Assembly (NCBI GenBank): GCA_013416405.1
Contig: JACCET010000006.1
Coordinates: 1 to 64,000 of the forward strand
DNA: 64,000 nucleotides
From: Alcaligenaceae bacterium
GTDB taxonomy: Bacteria > Pseudomonadota > Gammaproteobacteria > Burkholderiales > Burkholderiaceae_B
Direction: 5' to 3'
Shown: piece after piece, positions 49,155 through 58,302 of the stretch
Position numbering within the stretch: position 1 is the first letter of the stretch
Layout: each line of letters opens with the position of its first letter
The notes under the pieces: generated by a model
Told to the model about the DNA's origin: nothing
The model's database searches: none
What the model saw: only the letters and a program-made list of their open reading frames with translations
Program-made: the position numbers and the translations under genes

Positions 49155-50099
49155 TCAGGCGCCCTGCGGGGCCTCGCCCCCGCAAGCGCCTTCCGTCATC
49201 ATGACTGCCGATGCCTTTTTGATCTCTTCGGGGCTTAGATCCTGAATGTGCGTCGCGACCGACCAGCGATGGCCAAAAGGATCTTCCAGCAAGCCATAGC
49301 GATCACCCCAGAACATGTCCTGTACTTCCATGATCAGCCTGGCACCCGCAGCTATGGCCTTTTTGGCTGCTTCGTCGGCATTCTCTACATAGACATGCAG
49401 GGAAACCGGCGTGCCCTTGAGCGCCAGCGGGCCCAGAGCCCCCCACTGAGGATTTTCATCAAACAGGAAGATGGCGGAATTGCCTATATGCAGGTAAGCA
49501 TGGGCAATCTTGCCGTCTGGCCCCTCTAGTCTGCCCATTTCTATGGCACCAAAGGCACGTTTGTAGAAAGCTATGGCATCGGCCGCGTTGGCGCACACCA
49601 AATGAGGCGTTACGGTGCTCATGCCCGACGGAATGGCCCTGACCTTGTCGGGGTTTTCAGGATCCAGATCGAACATGGCCTTCCAGCTCATCATGTCAAA
49701 GGGTGCGGAAAAATGCTCGTGGGCAATCAGCCACTTGTCACCTGATTTGCGATAGCTGCTACTCATGCGCATCCAGGCTGACTGAACATTGCCCTGCTCG
49801 TCCGAGCCACCGCAGCGTATTAGGCCATGAATACTGGCCAGGTCGCCCGAAACCTGGATATCCAGCTCGCCCGGTTCGAACACCATGGGCCCGCCGCACA
49901 TGTCAAAGCAGCTTTTCCAGTGATCCCTGTAGGCTTGCTGCCCCTTGAACTGAAGTTGAAGTACCGCATCATAAGCCACCACATCGGGCGTGTAGTGCGC
50001 GATGATGGCATCGGCATCCCGTGCTTGTATCGCCGTCAGCCAACTGGATATTGCCGACTTGACCTGCGCTCGTGCTGCATTTCCTGCTGCATCCATCAT
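49155..50099 (-). CDS. Two-domain protein: SnoaL/KSI-like plus VOC (glyoxalase-like)
   Basis: 314 residues from the ATG at 50099; a second ATG directly follows and either suits the AGGAG upstream. Residues ~8-125 are a SnoaL/ketosteroid-isomerase-like cone (AISSWLTAIQARDADAIIAH ... DKWLIAHEHFSAPFD). Residues ~145-265 are a PhnB-like VOC domain (VTPHLVCANAADAIAFYKRA ... DRYGLLEDPFGHRWSVATH). It is divergent from an HxlR regulator, which probably controls it. A detoxification role is plausible but unproven. Confidence 0.82.
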   Translation of the reverse strand: MMDAAGNAARAQVKSAISSWLTAIQARDADAIIAHYTPDVVAYDAVLQLQFKGQQAYRDHWKSCFDMCGGPMVFEPGELDIQVSGDLASIHGLIRCGGSDEQGNVQSAWMRMSSSYRKSGDKWLIAHEHFSAPFDMMSWKAMFDLDPENPDKVRAIPSGMSTVTPHLVCANAADAIAFYKRAFGAIEMGRLEGPDGKIAHAYLHIGNSAIFLFDENPQWGALGPLALKGTPVSLHVYVENADEAAKKAIAAGARLIMEVQDMFWGDRYGLLEDPFGHRWSVATHIQDLSPEEIKKASAVMMTEGACGGEAPQGA

Positions 50100-50181
50100 G
50101 AGTCTCCTGGTTTTATTTAAGGCCTGGGCGCTGCCAGCCATTTTTTGCTTTGCACCCGCCTGAATCCGAAATTTAGCATTA

Positions 50182-50225
50182 CTTAGTCCTAAAAAACAAC
50201 CAACTAAAATGTAAATAGGATTAAC
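50182..50225. promoter_or_regulatory. Imperfect inverted repeat in the HxlR divergent promoter
   Basis: CTTAGTCCTA (50182-50191) and TAGGATTAAC (50216-50225) are near reverse complements (8 of 10) with centres 34 bases apart, in the AT-rich gap between the divergent genes. A likely site for the HxlR protein. Confidence 0.4.
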
Positions 50226-50241
50226 AAGGTAAACTGGCGTT

Positions 50242-50973
50242 ATGAATAGAAATAAACTGGCCGCGCATCAGGCGGTCGAACAACAGACCGTTATGCAAAC
50301 AACAAGAAGAAGTTACGACGACGGCTGCGCCGCCGCGCACGCATTGGATCTGGTTGGCGATCGCTGGGCATTGCTGATAGTGCGCGAATTGCTGCTGGGC
50401 CCCAAACGGTTCACGGGTTTGCGAAGTGGCCTGCCTGCCATCAGCCCCAACGTCCTGACGCAGCGCCTGAACGAGCTTGAAACCGCCATGGTGCTACGGC
50501 GACGCAAGCTGCCACAGCCCGCCAACGCATGGGTTTACGAACTGACAGACTGGGGCCAATCGCTTGAGCCCATCATGCTGCAATTGGCGCATTGGGGTGC
50601 GCAATCTTCGTCATTTGTGCGCGGAGCGCCTTTGGGCATTGATGCGCTTGTCTTGTCATTCAAGGCCATGTTCCAGCCCAATGCAGCAAGTAAGGTGCAG
50701 GTCAGTGTTCAACTGCATTTCGACGACGAAATCTTCAGCGCCGAAGTACATGCAGGCCAGTTACAGATCTCGCGGGGCCGCGCCGCGCAGCCAGCAGCAA
50801 CACTGTCAACGAACCCTCAGACCATGCTGAGCCTGGTCTATGGCAAGTCCGATATCGACCAGTCCGTGGCAGTTGGCACGGCTAGTTATTCTGGCGAACG
50901 CGCTGCGCTGGATACCTTTTTTTCCGTCTTCACACTTCCCCCTGCCACCACGCAAGACGATGCCGAGTTTTGA
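50242..50973 (+). CDS. HxlR-family regulator with C-terminal SCP2-like domain
   Basis: 243 residues. Residues ~25-120 are the HxlR winged helix (CAAAHALDLVGDRWALLIVR, then LGPKRFTGLRSGLPAISPNV and LTQRLNELE). Residues ~130-235 resemble the SCP2/sterol-carrier fold seen in a subgroup of HxlR proteins, probably a ligand sensor. The ATG at 50293 (MQTTRRSYDD) is an alternative start. It is divergent from the SnoaL-VOC gene. Confidence 0.85.
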   Translation: MNRNKLAAHQAVEQQTVMQTTRRSYDDGCAAAHALDLVGDRWALLIVRELLLGPKRFTGLRSGLPAISPNVLTQRLNELETAMVLRRRKLPQPANAWVYELTDWGQSLEPIMLQLAHWGAQSSSFVRGAPLGIDALVLSFKAMFQPNAASKVQVSVQLHFDDEIFSAEVHAGQLQISRGRAAQPAATLSTNPQTMLSLVYGKSDIDQSVAVGTASYSGERAALDTFFSVFTLPPATTQDDAEF

Positions 50974-50986
50974 AGACAGCCTGAAT

Positions 50987-51202
50987 TCAGACCTGAAAAA
51001 AGGGTTCAAGCAATTGCCTGGCCATGTCGGCATGTGCCTCTTCCACCAACAGAATCTGCTCGTTCAGGCTATTGGATACCGGCCCCGGATACATGGAACT
51101 GAAAGCGCCTCCTTGCATCACGAAATGAATTTCGTAAGCCTGCATCAAAGAAACGATAACCGCCGCTTCGGATTCTGATTTCGGCGAATAGATTGGTATC
51201 AT
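50987..51202 (-). CDS. DUF2007-type small protein (putative signal-transducing protein)
   Basis: 71 residues from the ATG at 51202 (MIPIYSPKSESEAAVIVSLM). The pattern of an N-terminal strand, an 'E-A-x-x-x-x-x-L' helix and a C-terminal LLVEEAHADMARQLLEPFF matches small DUF2007 proteins. Residues upstream of this start are not conserved in character. It converges on the HxlR gene. Confidence 0.65.
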   Translation of the reverse strand: MIPIYSPKSESEAAVIVSLMQAYEIHFVMQGGAFSSMYPGPVSNSLNEQILLVEEAHADMARQLLEPFFQV

Positions 51203-51309
51203 ATTTGTTTGCCCCCCACTAACGCTTACTGCGATCTTAGCGTTTAATGTACACGCGTCATACCCGTGCGCAGTCCAAACCACCGATCCAGGCCGGAGAA
51301 TCTGTTTTT

Positions 51310-52242
51310 ATGGCTGTTTTCGACATTAACCCCATCGTCAGTTCACTGAATGCCGTTAGGCAAGAATGGCGCGAATCTCAACGACGCTCGCGCGAGCCCG
51401 GTGGCCGTGAGTTTCCGTCTCCGCAGGCCATCAGCGATATTCTGAACGACTTGAAAGGCGTACTGTTTCCCATGCGCTTGGGGCCACTCGACCTGCGCCA
51501 GGAAAGCGAAGATTTTTACATCGGCCACACACTGGATTCGGCGCTGCACGCACTGCTGAACCAAGTCAGGCTGGAACTGCGCTATCAAGTGCGGCACGAA
51601 CAGCTGGACCAAAACGAAATCGAAGCGCGCGCCGTAAAACTGGTGCAGGCCTTTGCCTCGTCCTTGCCCGAAATGCGTCGCCTGCTCGACTCTGATGTGC
51701 TGGCCGCCTACCAGGGCGACCCCGCCGCACGCAGCGTGGATGAAGTCCTGCTGTGCTATCCGGGTGTCCTGGCCATGATCCACCACCGTATCGCTCATCA
51801 GTTCTACCAACAAGACCTACCCTTGCTGGCCCGCATGACCTCTGAATTGGCCCATTCGCAAACAGGCATAGACATACACCCCGGCGCCCAGATCGGCCCC
51901 TGCTTCTTCATTGATCACGGCACGGGTGTCGTCATTGGGGAAACGGCCATCATCGGTAAGGGCGTGCGTATTTATCAAGCCGTTACGCTGGGCGCCAAGC
52001 GCTTCCCCACCGATTCCAACGGCAAGCTGGAAAAAGGCCTGCCGCGCCATCCCATCGTCGAGGACGATGTCGTCATCTATGCGGGCGCCACCATATTGGG
52101 TCGGGTCACGCTTGGGCGCGGCTGCACCATAGGCGGCAATGTCTGGCTCATTAACGATGTGGCCGCAGGCAGCCATGTAACCCAGGCCGCGTCTCAGGGC
52201 ACACGCACCTGCGATCCTGCCGTCGAAGGAGCCGAGAAGTAG
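51310..52242 (+). CDS. Serine O-acetyltransferase (EpsC-like)
   Basis: 310 residues from the ATG at 51310 (MAVFDINPIVSSLNAVRQEW). The N-terminal helical domain includes YPGVLAMIHHRIAHQFYQQD, and the left-handed beta-helix of hexapeptide repeats carries IDIHPGAQIGPCFFIDHGTG and VVIGETAIIGKGVRIYQAVT. It makes O-acetylserine from serine and acetyl-CoA for cysteine synthesis. The longer N-terminus is the EpsC/CysE2 type rather than enterobacterial CysE. The following gene starts 6 bases after its stop. Confidence 0.92.
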   Translation: MAVFDINPIVSSLNAVRQEWRESQRRSREPGGREFPSPQAISDILNDLKGVLFPMRLGPLDLRQESEDFYIGHTLDSALHALLNQVRLELRYQVRHEQLDQNEIEARAVKLVQAFASSLPEMRRLLDSDVLAAYQGDPAARSVDEVLLCYPGVLAMIHHRIAHQFYQQDLPLLARMTSELAHSQTGIDIHPGAQIGPCFFIDHGTGVVIGETAIIGKGVRIYQAVTLGAKRFPTDSNGKLEKGLPRHPIVEDDVVIYAGATILGRVTLGRGCTIGGNVWLINDVAAGSHVTQAASQGTRTCDPAVEGAEK

Positions 52243-52248
52243 TCGGTC

Positions 52249-53148
52249 ATGAGTCAAAAGCTTTCTCCTTCCACTGTTTTCCTGCTGATCATTCCACCTG
52301 CCATGTGGGCCGGAAATGCCGTCGTGGGGCGTTTGGTCAACGACCTGGTTCCGCCCATCACGCTGAATTTCCTGCGATGGGCGATAGCCTTTCTGATCAT
52401 TGCACCACTGGGCTATTCCGTCTTTCGCAAAGGCAGCGGGCTATGGACGCTACGCAAACGCTATCTCGTATTGGGTCTGCTGGGCATAGGTCTGTTCAAC
52501 ACCTTGATGTACATAGCCCTGCACACCTCCACAGCCATCAATGTGACCCTGGTTGGCGCCAGCATGCCTGTCTGGATGCTGGTAATAGGCGCAGTGTTCT
52601 TTGGCTCCCGCATTGCAGGCACGCAGGTGGCTGGCGCCGTCCTGTCCATAGCCGGCGTCCTGACCGTACTGGGCCAGGGGCAGTTGGCACAGCTGCTGGC
52701 CCTGCGTTTCGTGCCGGGCGATATCTACATGATTTGCGCCGCCATCGTCTGGGCGTTGTATAGCTGGCTGCTGGTCTCGTCGACCGATACGCCAGAGATA
52801 CGCAGCAACTGGGCCACCATACTGCTGGCCCAACTCTCGTTCGGCGTGGTGTGGTCAGGCGCTTTTGCGATGGGCGAATGGGCACTGACCGACGTCCACA
52901 TACAGTGGGGTTGGCCGCTGGCGGCTGCCGTGGCCTATGTGGCGGTGGGCCCGGGTATTATCGCCTTCCGTTGCTGGGGCCTGGGCGTGCAGCGTGTGGG
53001 GCCAACCACAGCGGGCTTCTTCAACAACCTGACCCCGCTGTTTGCCGCGCTGCTATCGTCGGCCTTCCTGGGCGACACGCCGCAGCTCTATCACGCGGTA
53101 GCCTTCGCCCTGATCGTTGGCGGCATCATTTTGTCGTCCAGACGATAA
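52249..53148 (+). CDS. EamA/DMT-family transporter
   Basis: 299 residues, ten hydrophobic segments in two EamA repeats (LLIIPPAMWAGNAVVGRLVN; AVAYVAVGPGIIAFRCWGLG). It starts 6 bases after the serine acetyltransferase gene, so the two are co-transcribed. A link to export of a cysteine-pathway metabolite is possible; some EamA proteins export O-acetylserine or cysteine. That is inference from position only. Confidence 0.87.
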   Translation: MSQKLSPSTVFLLIIPPAMWAGNAVVGRLVNDLVPPITLNFLRWAIAFLIIAPLGYSVFRKGSGLWTLRKRYLVLGLLGIGLFNTLMYIALHTSTAINVTLVGASMPVWMLVIGAVFFGSRIAGTQVAGAVLSIAGVLTVLGQGQLAQLLALRFVPGDIYMICAAIVWALYSWLLVSSTDTPEIRSNWATILLAQLSFGVVWSGAFAMGEWALTDVHIQWGWPLAAAVAYVAVGPGIIAFRCWGLGVQRVGPTTAGFFNNLTPLFAALLSSAFLGDTPQLYHAVAFALIVGGIILSSRR

Positions 53149-53237
53149 ATCCAGTACATCGGCGCGCAAACTGTGCAGACATTACTAGCGTAAGGGTCGC
53201 TGCGCCGACAAAGTTCACGGTTGATTTAGAAGCGGAA

Positions 53238-54611
53238 TCAGATCAGGCCCAGACCCTGCAGCATAACCAGCAGAATCAAGGCGGGCGACACGTAGCGCAG
53301 CAAGAAGAAAATGGCTTTGGCCACACCAGCATTGGCCAATTGGCCTTGATTGGACAAAGCCTGACTGAATCTGTCTGCCCCCCAGAACCATCCCAGGAAC
53401 AGCGCTATGAAAATACCGCCTATGGGCAATAGAATATTGGAAGACAGATAATCGGCCAGGACGAACATAGTCATGCCCGCCACCTTGAATTCCGACAAGG
53501 TGCTGTGGGACAAGGCGGCGCCTGAACCGGCCACCATCAGCAACACCAGCGTTACCAGTATGGCCATACAGCGGGAAATACCAAAGCGCTCATGCAGAAT
53601 CACGACCGGCACTTCCATCAACGACAGCATGGCACCGGTGGCCGCGACGGCGGTCAGCACAAAGAACATGACCATCAGCCCATGGCCCATAGGCATCTGG
53701 GCGAACACCGCAGGTATAGTGATGAATACCAGCGACGGCCCCGAAGAAGGCTCGAAGCCAAAAGTGAATACGGCTGGAAAAATGGCGATTCCCGCCAGCA
53801 ACGATACGCATAGATCGGCACACATGACACGAAATGCCGTTACCGGTATGTTCTGATCATCGCGAAAATAGCTGCCGTAGGTCATCATGGTGCCCATGCC
53901 TATGGACAGCTTGAAGAAAGCCAGCCCCATTGCCGTCAGCACCACGCCCGCGCTGAGCTTGCTCCATTGCGGATTGAACAGGAAAGCCAGGCCCGCAGCG
54001 GCCCCGTCCAGCGTCAGGCTGGCACCACCCAGCAGCAGCAACAACAGGAAAAGCAAGGGCATGAGTTTCTTGGTGATGCCCTCTATGCCCTTGGTGACAC
54101 CACACAGCAAGATGCCGCCTATGAACACCAGCACCACCCACTGCCATAGCAAAGACTGCACGGGATCACGACTTAGGGTGTCGAACGCGGCCAGAGTCAC
54201 TTTCGGATCGCTGCTCAGTATGGAGCCGTTCACCGCCTTGACCACATAGGCAAATACCCAGGCCACGACCTCGGAATAAAACGACAGAATCAGGAATGCG
54301 GCCACCATGCCCGAGGCGCCTATCAGCCACCAAGGCAGTCTGCCTGGCGCAAGCGTACGCATGGCCGTGACGGGATTGGCCCTGGCCTTGCGGCCCAGCG
54401 TGAGCTCGGCAATCATGACCGGCAGTCCGATCAGCAACGTGGACAGCAAGTAAACCAGCAGGAAACTCGCGCCACCATTGGCACCGGTCAGCGACGGAAA
54501 CTTCCAGATATTGCCCAGCCCCACGGCCGATCCCAGCGTTGCCGCCAGCACACCGAAGCTGGATGAAAACCCTTCTCGGGTCGGCTTTGTACGATTATTG
54601 TTCTGACTCAT
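53238..54611 (-). CDS. NSS-family sodium-dependent transporter
   Basis: 457 residues, LeuT-like fold. TM1 has GVLAATLGSAVGLGNIWKFP with the unwound Gly-rich sodium/substrate site, and TM2 has NGGASFLLVYLLSTLLIGLP. Imports amino acids or related compounds with sodium. It is the last gene of the ABC importer operon, 9 bases after the second binding-protein gene, so its substrate may be related to that of the ABC system. Confidence 0.92.
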   Translation of the reverse strand: MSQNNNRTKPTREGFSSSFGVLAATLGSAVGLGNIWKFPSLTGANGGASFLLVYLLSTLLIGLPVMIAELTLGRKARANPVTAMRTLAPGRLPWWLIGASGMVAAFLILSFYSEVVAWVFAYVVKAVNGSILSSDPKVTLAAFDTLSRDPVQSLLWQWVVLVFIGGILLCGVTKGIEGITKKLMPLLFLLLLLLGGASLTLDGAAAGLAFLFNPQWSKLSAGVVLTAMGLAFFKLSIGMGTMMTYGSYFRDDQNIPVTAFRVMCADLCVSLLAGIAIFPAVFTFGFEPSSGPSLVFITIPAVFAQMPMGHGLMVMFFVLTAVAATGAMLSLMEVPVVILHERFGISRCMAILVTLVLLMVAGSGAALSHSTLSEFKVAGMTMFVLADYLSSNILLPIGGIFIALFLGWFWGADRFSQALSNQGQLANAGVAKAIFFLLRYVSPALILLVMLQGLGLI

Positions 54612-54620
54612 GGCGCCCGC

Positions 54621-55466
54621 TCAGTGGCAGTCGGCCACCACCTGATCCAGATAAACCTCGAAGGCGATATCGTTGGCCCGGGTCTTGGTCAGTGCCGCCA
54701 GGTGTTTGCTGGATTTCCACTGGTGGGTCAGTTGCTTGAGCGCGCTGACCATAGGCTGATCGTTGGCCGCAGCCAGAAATACCAGCGGCTCTTTATCCTT
54801 TACCGTAAGCTTGGCCGAAAACTTCTTCCATTCAGGCAGTTTCAGCAAAGACTTGAGCATGGTTTCGTCGTGCACCGCGGCATCACATTCGCCTATGCGC
54901 AAGGCCAGCAAGGCGTCAGCAGGGGCTCGGTAAATCATTTCCTTGGCCCCGTAGCGCGATGCCATGGTGCCCACATAACGCCCGCCTTCAGACAGGCAGA
55001 CCGTACGGCCCTGCAACTGTTCCCAGGACTTGATATCGGTATCGGTACGCATGATGGCCATGGGCGCAAGCACATAGCCGGTAGGAATCACCACGCGGGC
55101 CTGTTCCGTGGACTGCACGCCAGACGCGGATGCCAGCACCGCCCTGGGCTTATCCGTGCTCAGCAGCACGTCCTTGCCGCCGGCCTGGGCCGGCACCGCC
55201 TGCAAGGCCAGCGCCAACTTGTCTGCCAGCGCCTGGGCCAGCGCGGTATCTATGGCTTCGGGTGTACGAACCTTGGTGCCGCCCACAAATGGGGGCACCA
55301 CGTAATGCATGCCCACCTGCAACGGATCGGCTGCAGCGCCCTGCTCTGCTGTCCCGTTGCCGGCTTGCGACAGCATGGGCATTGCGACCAGGCTTATGGC
55401 CAGCGCACTCAGGATCAACCTGGCAGCGGAAAAAATAGAGGACATGGCAGCAGGCAAGTTATTCAT
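54621..55466 (-). CDS. Periplasmic binding protein, SBP_bac_3-like
   Basis: 281 residues. Signal peptide ~1-35 (LILSALAISLVAMPMLSQAG). The mature part follows the type-II binding-protein plan (LQVGMHYVVPPFVGGTKVRT; EAIDTALAQALADKLALALQ; VCLSEGGRYVGTMASRYGAK; IGECDAAVHDE). There is no second permease for it. It starts 2 bases after the permease gene and precedes the NSS gene. It could be an alternative receptor or a periplasmic sensor/capture protein. Confidence 0.78.
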   Translation of the reverse strand: MNNLPAAMSSIFSAARLILSALAISLVAMPMLSQAGNGTAEQGAAADPLQVGMHYVVPPFVGGTKVRTPEAIDTALAQALADKLALALQAVPAQAGGKDVLLSTDKPRAVLASASGVQSTEQARVVIPTGYVLAPMAIMRTDTDIKSWEQLQGRTVCLSEGGRYVGTMASRYGAKEMIYRAPADALLALRIGECDAAVHDETMLKSLLKLPEWKKFSAKLTVKDKEPLVFLAAANDQPMVSALKQLTHQWKSSKHLAALTKTRANDIAFEVYLDQVVADCH

Positions 55467-55468
55467 GT

Positions 55469-56242
55469 TCAGACGTATTGATAGCGCAGCACCTTGCGCT
55501 TCAGGTTTTCAAGTATGACCTGATCGATCAGGGTGGCCAGTATGGCTATGGTCAGGATATTCGCCATCACACCCAGCATGTCGGCGGTTTCACCTGCGTA
55601 GGCCAGCGAACGGCCCAGGCCCTGGCCGAAGCCTATCAGCATTTCAGCCGAAATCAGTGCACGCCAGGCGTTGCCGAAAGCCAGTTGCGCGCCCGTGATC
55701 AACTCGGGCATGACGGCAGGCAGATAAACCCGCTTGAGCATATCCCAGCGGCTGGCGCCCATGACCCGCGCGGCCGACACATGCACGTTAAGCACGCTTT
55801 CCGTGGCATTCATGACCGACAGAGCCGCCGGGAAAAACGCAGACAGGGCAATGACCACAATAATGGGCATGTTGCCAAAGCCCATCATGATCAGGAACAG
55901 CGGCACCCAGGCGATGGACGGGATGGACTGCAAAATGATGATGGCCGACTTGAGCACTTCACGAAAGAAAAACAGCACGCCGCCTATCAGTCCGAAGCCC
56001 ACCCCAAACAGCAGCGCGGCGCCATAGCCAAAGCCCAGGCGCACCAGGCTGCCCGACAGCGCTGCCCGAAAGTCAGACGACTGTATGTCTTCCCACAAAC
56101 GAACCATGACCGAAGGCACCCCCGGCATAAGAAAGTCGGGCAAAGACCATGCGGCAATCTGCCAGAACAGCAAAATGGCTGCAATGGCGACCACCATAGC
56201 TAATTTTTTCTTGTAACCGGTAAGGCGAATCTGTGTACTCAT
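55469..56242 (-). CDS. ABC transporter permease (SsuC/TauC-like)
   Basis: 257 residues, six membrane segments, with the BPD permease EAA loop (SAARVMGASRWDMLKRVYLP followed by AVMPELITGAQLAFGNAWRA) that docks the ATPase. The family imports sulfonates, taurine, nitrate, cyanate or pyrimidine precursors. The gene is downstream of the binding protein, with a strong hairpin between. Confidence 0.92.
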   Translation of the reverse strand: MSTQIRLTGYKKKLAMVVAIAAILLFWQIAAWSLPDFLMPGVPSVMVRLWEDIQSSDFRAALSGSLVRLGFGYGAALLFGVGFGLIGGVLFFFREVLKSAIIILQSIPSIAWVPLFLIMMGFGNMPIIVVIALSAFFPAALSVMNATESVLNVHVSAARVMGASRWDMLKRVYLPAVMPELITGAQLAFGNAWRALISAEMLIGFGQGLGRSLAYAGETADMLGVMANILTIAILATLIDQVILENLKRKVLRYQYV

Positions 56243-56257
56243 GAATGCTCAAAATAC

Positions 56258-56285
56258 ATGATGGCCGGTGCGTGCCGGCCATCAT
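56258..56285 (-). repeat. Intercistronic hairpin between binding protein and permease genes
   Basis: Perfect 11-base arms ATGATGGCCGG/CCGGCCATCAT with a 6-base loop. It lies about 70 bases past the binding-protein stop. Such stems protect or terminate part of the transcript so that the binding protein is made in excess. Confidence 0.6.
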
Positions 56286-56353
56286 AGGCTAGTTATTTAC
56301 AGCGGCACTACGCTGCTCCGCGCTCCGGCCTTGATGCCGAAGCAGGCGGCATT

Positions 56354-57349
56354 TTACAGCTTGCGTGCTTCCTGCCATTCCAGATCAATAATCTGGCTTA
56401 CGTCGAACGGCTGGCCATCACGCGTTTTCAGTGAACCCTGGGCCTGCATGATGTCGGCAATTTCCTGCATGCGATCCAGTTCCTTTTCGGTCAGCTTGGG
56501 GCTGAAAGTCTGGCTCTTGATGGCATCACGAATGATGTCGTTGCGAGGCACATCGCCGTGCTTGAGCGTCTTGAGCGTGGGTTCGGCAATAAAGTAGCTG
56601 GCGATCAGCTTTGCGCCCTCTTCAGGCTTGTTGGTCAGCAACTCAATGGCTTCGCGCTGCGCGTCCAGCGATTTCCAGACCTCTTCCTTGCGATTCTTGA
56701 CGGTATCGCCCGAAGCGATCACCACCATGCAAGGGAAAGGCCAAACTTCACCGACTTCATAGATTTGCGTAACTGGAGCAACCAGTTGTGCAATGCGTGC
56801 TTGCGGCTCGAACAAGAAGGCGGCGTCGACACGTTTGCCCACCAGCGATTGCACCGCCACCTGCGGACTCACGCCCATGATCGACAGGTCCTCAGGCTTA
56901 AGGCCCGCTTCTTTCAGTACCACGCCCTTCAGCACCGTATCGGCCGTGCTGCCTTCTTTCTGGGAGGCCAGCGTGTGCCCTTTAAGGTCTGCTACGCTCT
57001 TGATGCCCGAATCATCGCGCACGACAATCGCGTGGAAGCCATGCTGGGCGCCACCAACCACTTTCAAGTCGGCTCCCTTGGAAGACCACGAAGCGGCATT
57101 GGTGAAACCCAGCACGCCGGTATCCAGTTGGCCACCAACGATGGCCTTGATCAGATCGGTGCCCGACTTGAATTCGACCAGTTCCACATCCAAGCCATGC
57201 TTTTTATAAAATCCGCCCTCGTAGGCCGCAATAGCCTGCGCGTCGTCCATGACGCGCAGATAACCGATCTTGAAGGTATCGGCAGCCAGTACTGGCGATG
57301 CCAGGGCGAAGGCCGCAAGAACGGGCAATAACAGACGTGACAATTTCAT
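56354..57349 (-). CDS. ABC transporter substrate-binding protein (NMT1/TauA/SsuA-like)
   Basis: 331 residues. Signal peptide ~1-22 (LLLPVLAAFALASPVLAADT). The mature protein has FKIGYLRVMDDAQAIAAYEG, KKHGLDVELVEFKSGTDLIK and AIVGGQLDTGVLGFTNAASW, the NMT1/TauA pattern. The substrate cannot be predicted; candidates are sulfonates, taurine or other small organic compounds. Its ATG overlaps the ATPase stop by 4 bases. Confidence 0.9.
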   Translation of the reverse strand: MKLSRLLLPVLAAFALASPVLAADTFKIGYLRVMDDAQAIAAYEGGFYKKHGLDVELVEFKSGTDLIKAIVGGQLDTGVLGFTNAASWSSKGADLKVVGGAQHGFHAIVVRDDSGIKSVADLKGHTLASQKEGSTADTVLKGVVLKEAGLKPEDLSIMGVSPQVAVQSLVGKRVDAAFLFEPQARIAQLVAPVTQIYEVGEVWPFPCMVVIASGDTVKNRKEEVWKSLDAQREAIELLTNKPEEGAKLIASYFIAEPTLKTLKHGDVPRNDIIRDAIKSQTFSPKLTEKELDRMQEIADIMQAQGSLKTRDGQPFDVSQIIDLEWQEARKL

Positions 57350-58119
57350 GCTTCAACTTCCTCTAGGATGACAGTGTTTTCTTCGTGCTCGGCGTGTATG
57401 CCCAGCAAGCCCAGAATTTCGCGGCGCATAGCGGCAAATTCCGACAGATCGTGTGTTTTTTCGTGCTGGGTCAGATTGAATTCCTTGAGCACGGTGGCCG
57501 GGCGCTGGCTGAACACCAGAATGCGGTCAGCCAGAAACAAGGCCTCGTCCACATCGTGAGTCACCAGCAGCACAGTGGGCCCGGCTTCACGTATAAGCTG
57601 ACGCAGGGCGTCTTGCAAAGTCATGCGCGTCAGGGCGTCAAGGGCACCAAAGGGCTCGTCCAGCAACAAGGCCTTGGGATGAGAAATAAACGCGCGAGCC
57701 AGGGCGGCGCGCTGACGCATGCCGCCCGACACCTGGTGCGGAAAGTAATTCTCAAAACCCTTAAGGTTGACCTTGGACAGCCAGTCGGCAGCCTGAGCCC
57801 TGGCCTTGTTCTTGTCCATTTTCTGGAATTCCAGTGCCAGCGCCACGTTTTGCGCCAGCGTAAGCCATGGATACAAGGCGTTTTCCTGGAACATCAGCGT
57901 GCGCTCGGGATGAGGCCCCTGAATGCGTGCACCATCGGCCAGCATAGCGCCGCCACTGGGCGTTTCCAGCCCGGCGGCAATGTGCAACAACGTGGACTTG
58001 CCGCAGCCTGATGGTCCCACCAGGGCAACAAGCTCGCCCGACTCGATGTCACGGCTGAAATCCTCGATCACCCGCAGGCCCGAGAATTCTTTTTCTATAT
58101 TCTGAAACGACAGCTTCAT
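57346..58119 (-). CDS. ABC transporter ATP-binding protein (SsuB/TauB-like)
   Basis: 257 residues. Walker A GPSGCGKST, Q-loop MFQENALYPWLTLAQNVALA, signature VSGGMRQRAALARAF, Walker B ALLLDEPFGALD, H-loop VTHDVDEALFLADR. First gene of a five-gene operon (ATPase, binding protein, permease, second binding protein, NSS transporter). The 183-base gap upstream (58120-58302) has AT-rich promoter-like stretches but no site I can name. Confidence 0.93.
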   Translation of the reverse strand: MKLSFQNIEKEFSGLRVIEDFSRDIESGELVALVGPSGCGKSTLLHIAAGLETPSGGAMLADGARIQGPHPERTLMFQENALYPWLTLAQNVALALEFQKMDKNKARAQAADWLSKVNLKGFENYFPHQVSGGMRQRAALARAFISHPKALLLDEPFGALDALTRMTLQDALRQLIREAGPTVLLVTHDVDEALFLADRILVFSQRPATVLKEFNLTQHEKTHDLSEFAAMRREILGLLGIHAEHEENTVILEEVEA

Positions 58120-58302
58120 GAGTACTCAATTTGCGATTTGGTTATATCGAACTTTACTGAGCACCACCCGCCTTCACAAGAAAGTATATGGTCTTTACTT
58201 ATGCATTCCAGCAATATAGCGACAACAGCCAAGCAGCAAGCCGATGCGCGTAACCATAGCCACCCTACCCTTTCAACGCGCCGTTACAGAATTGTTGCAA
58301 AA

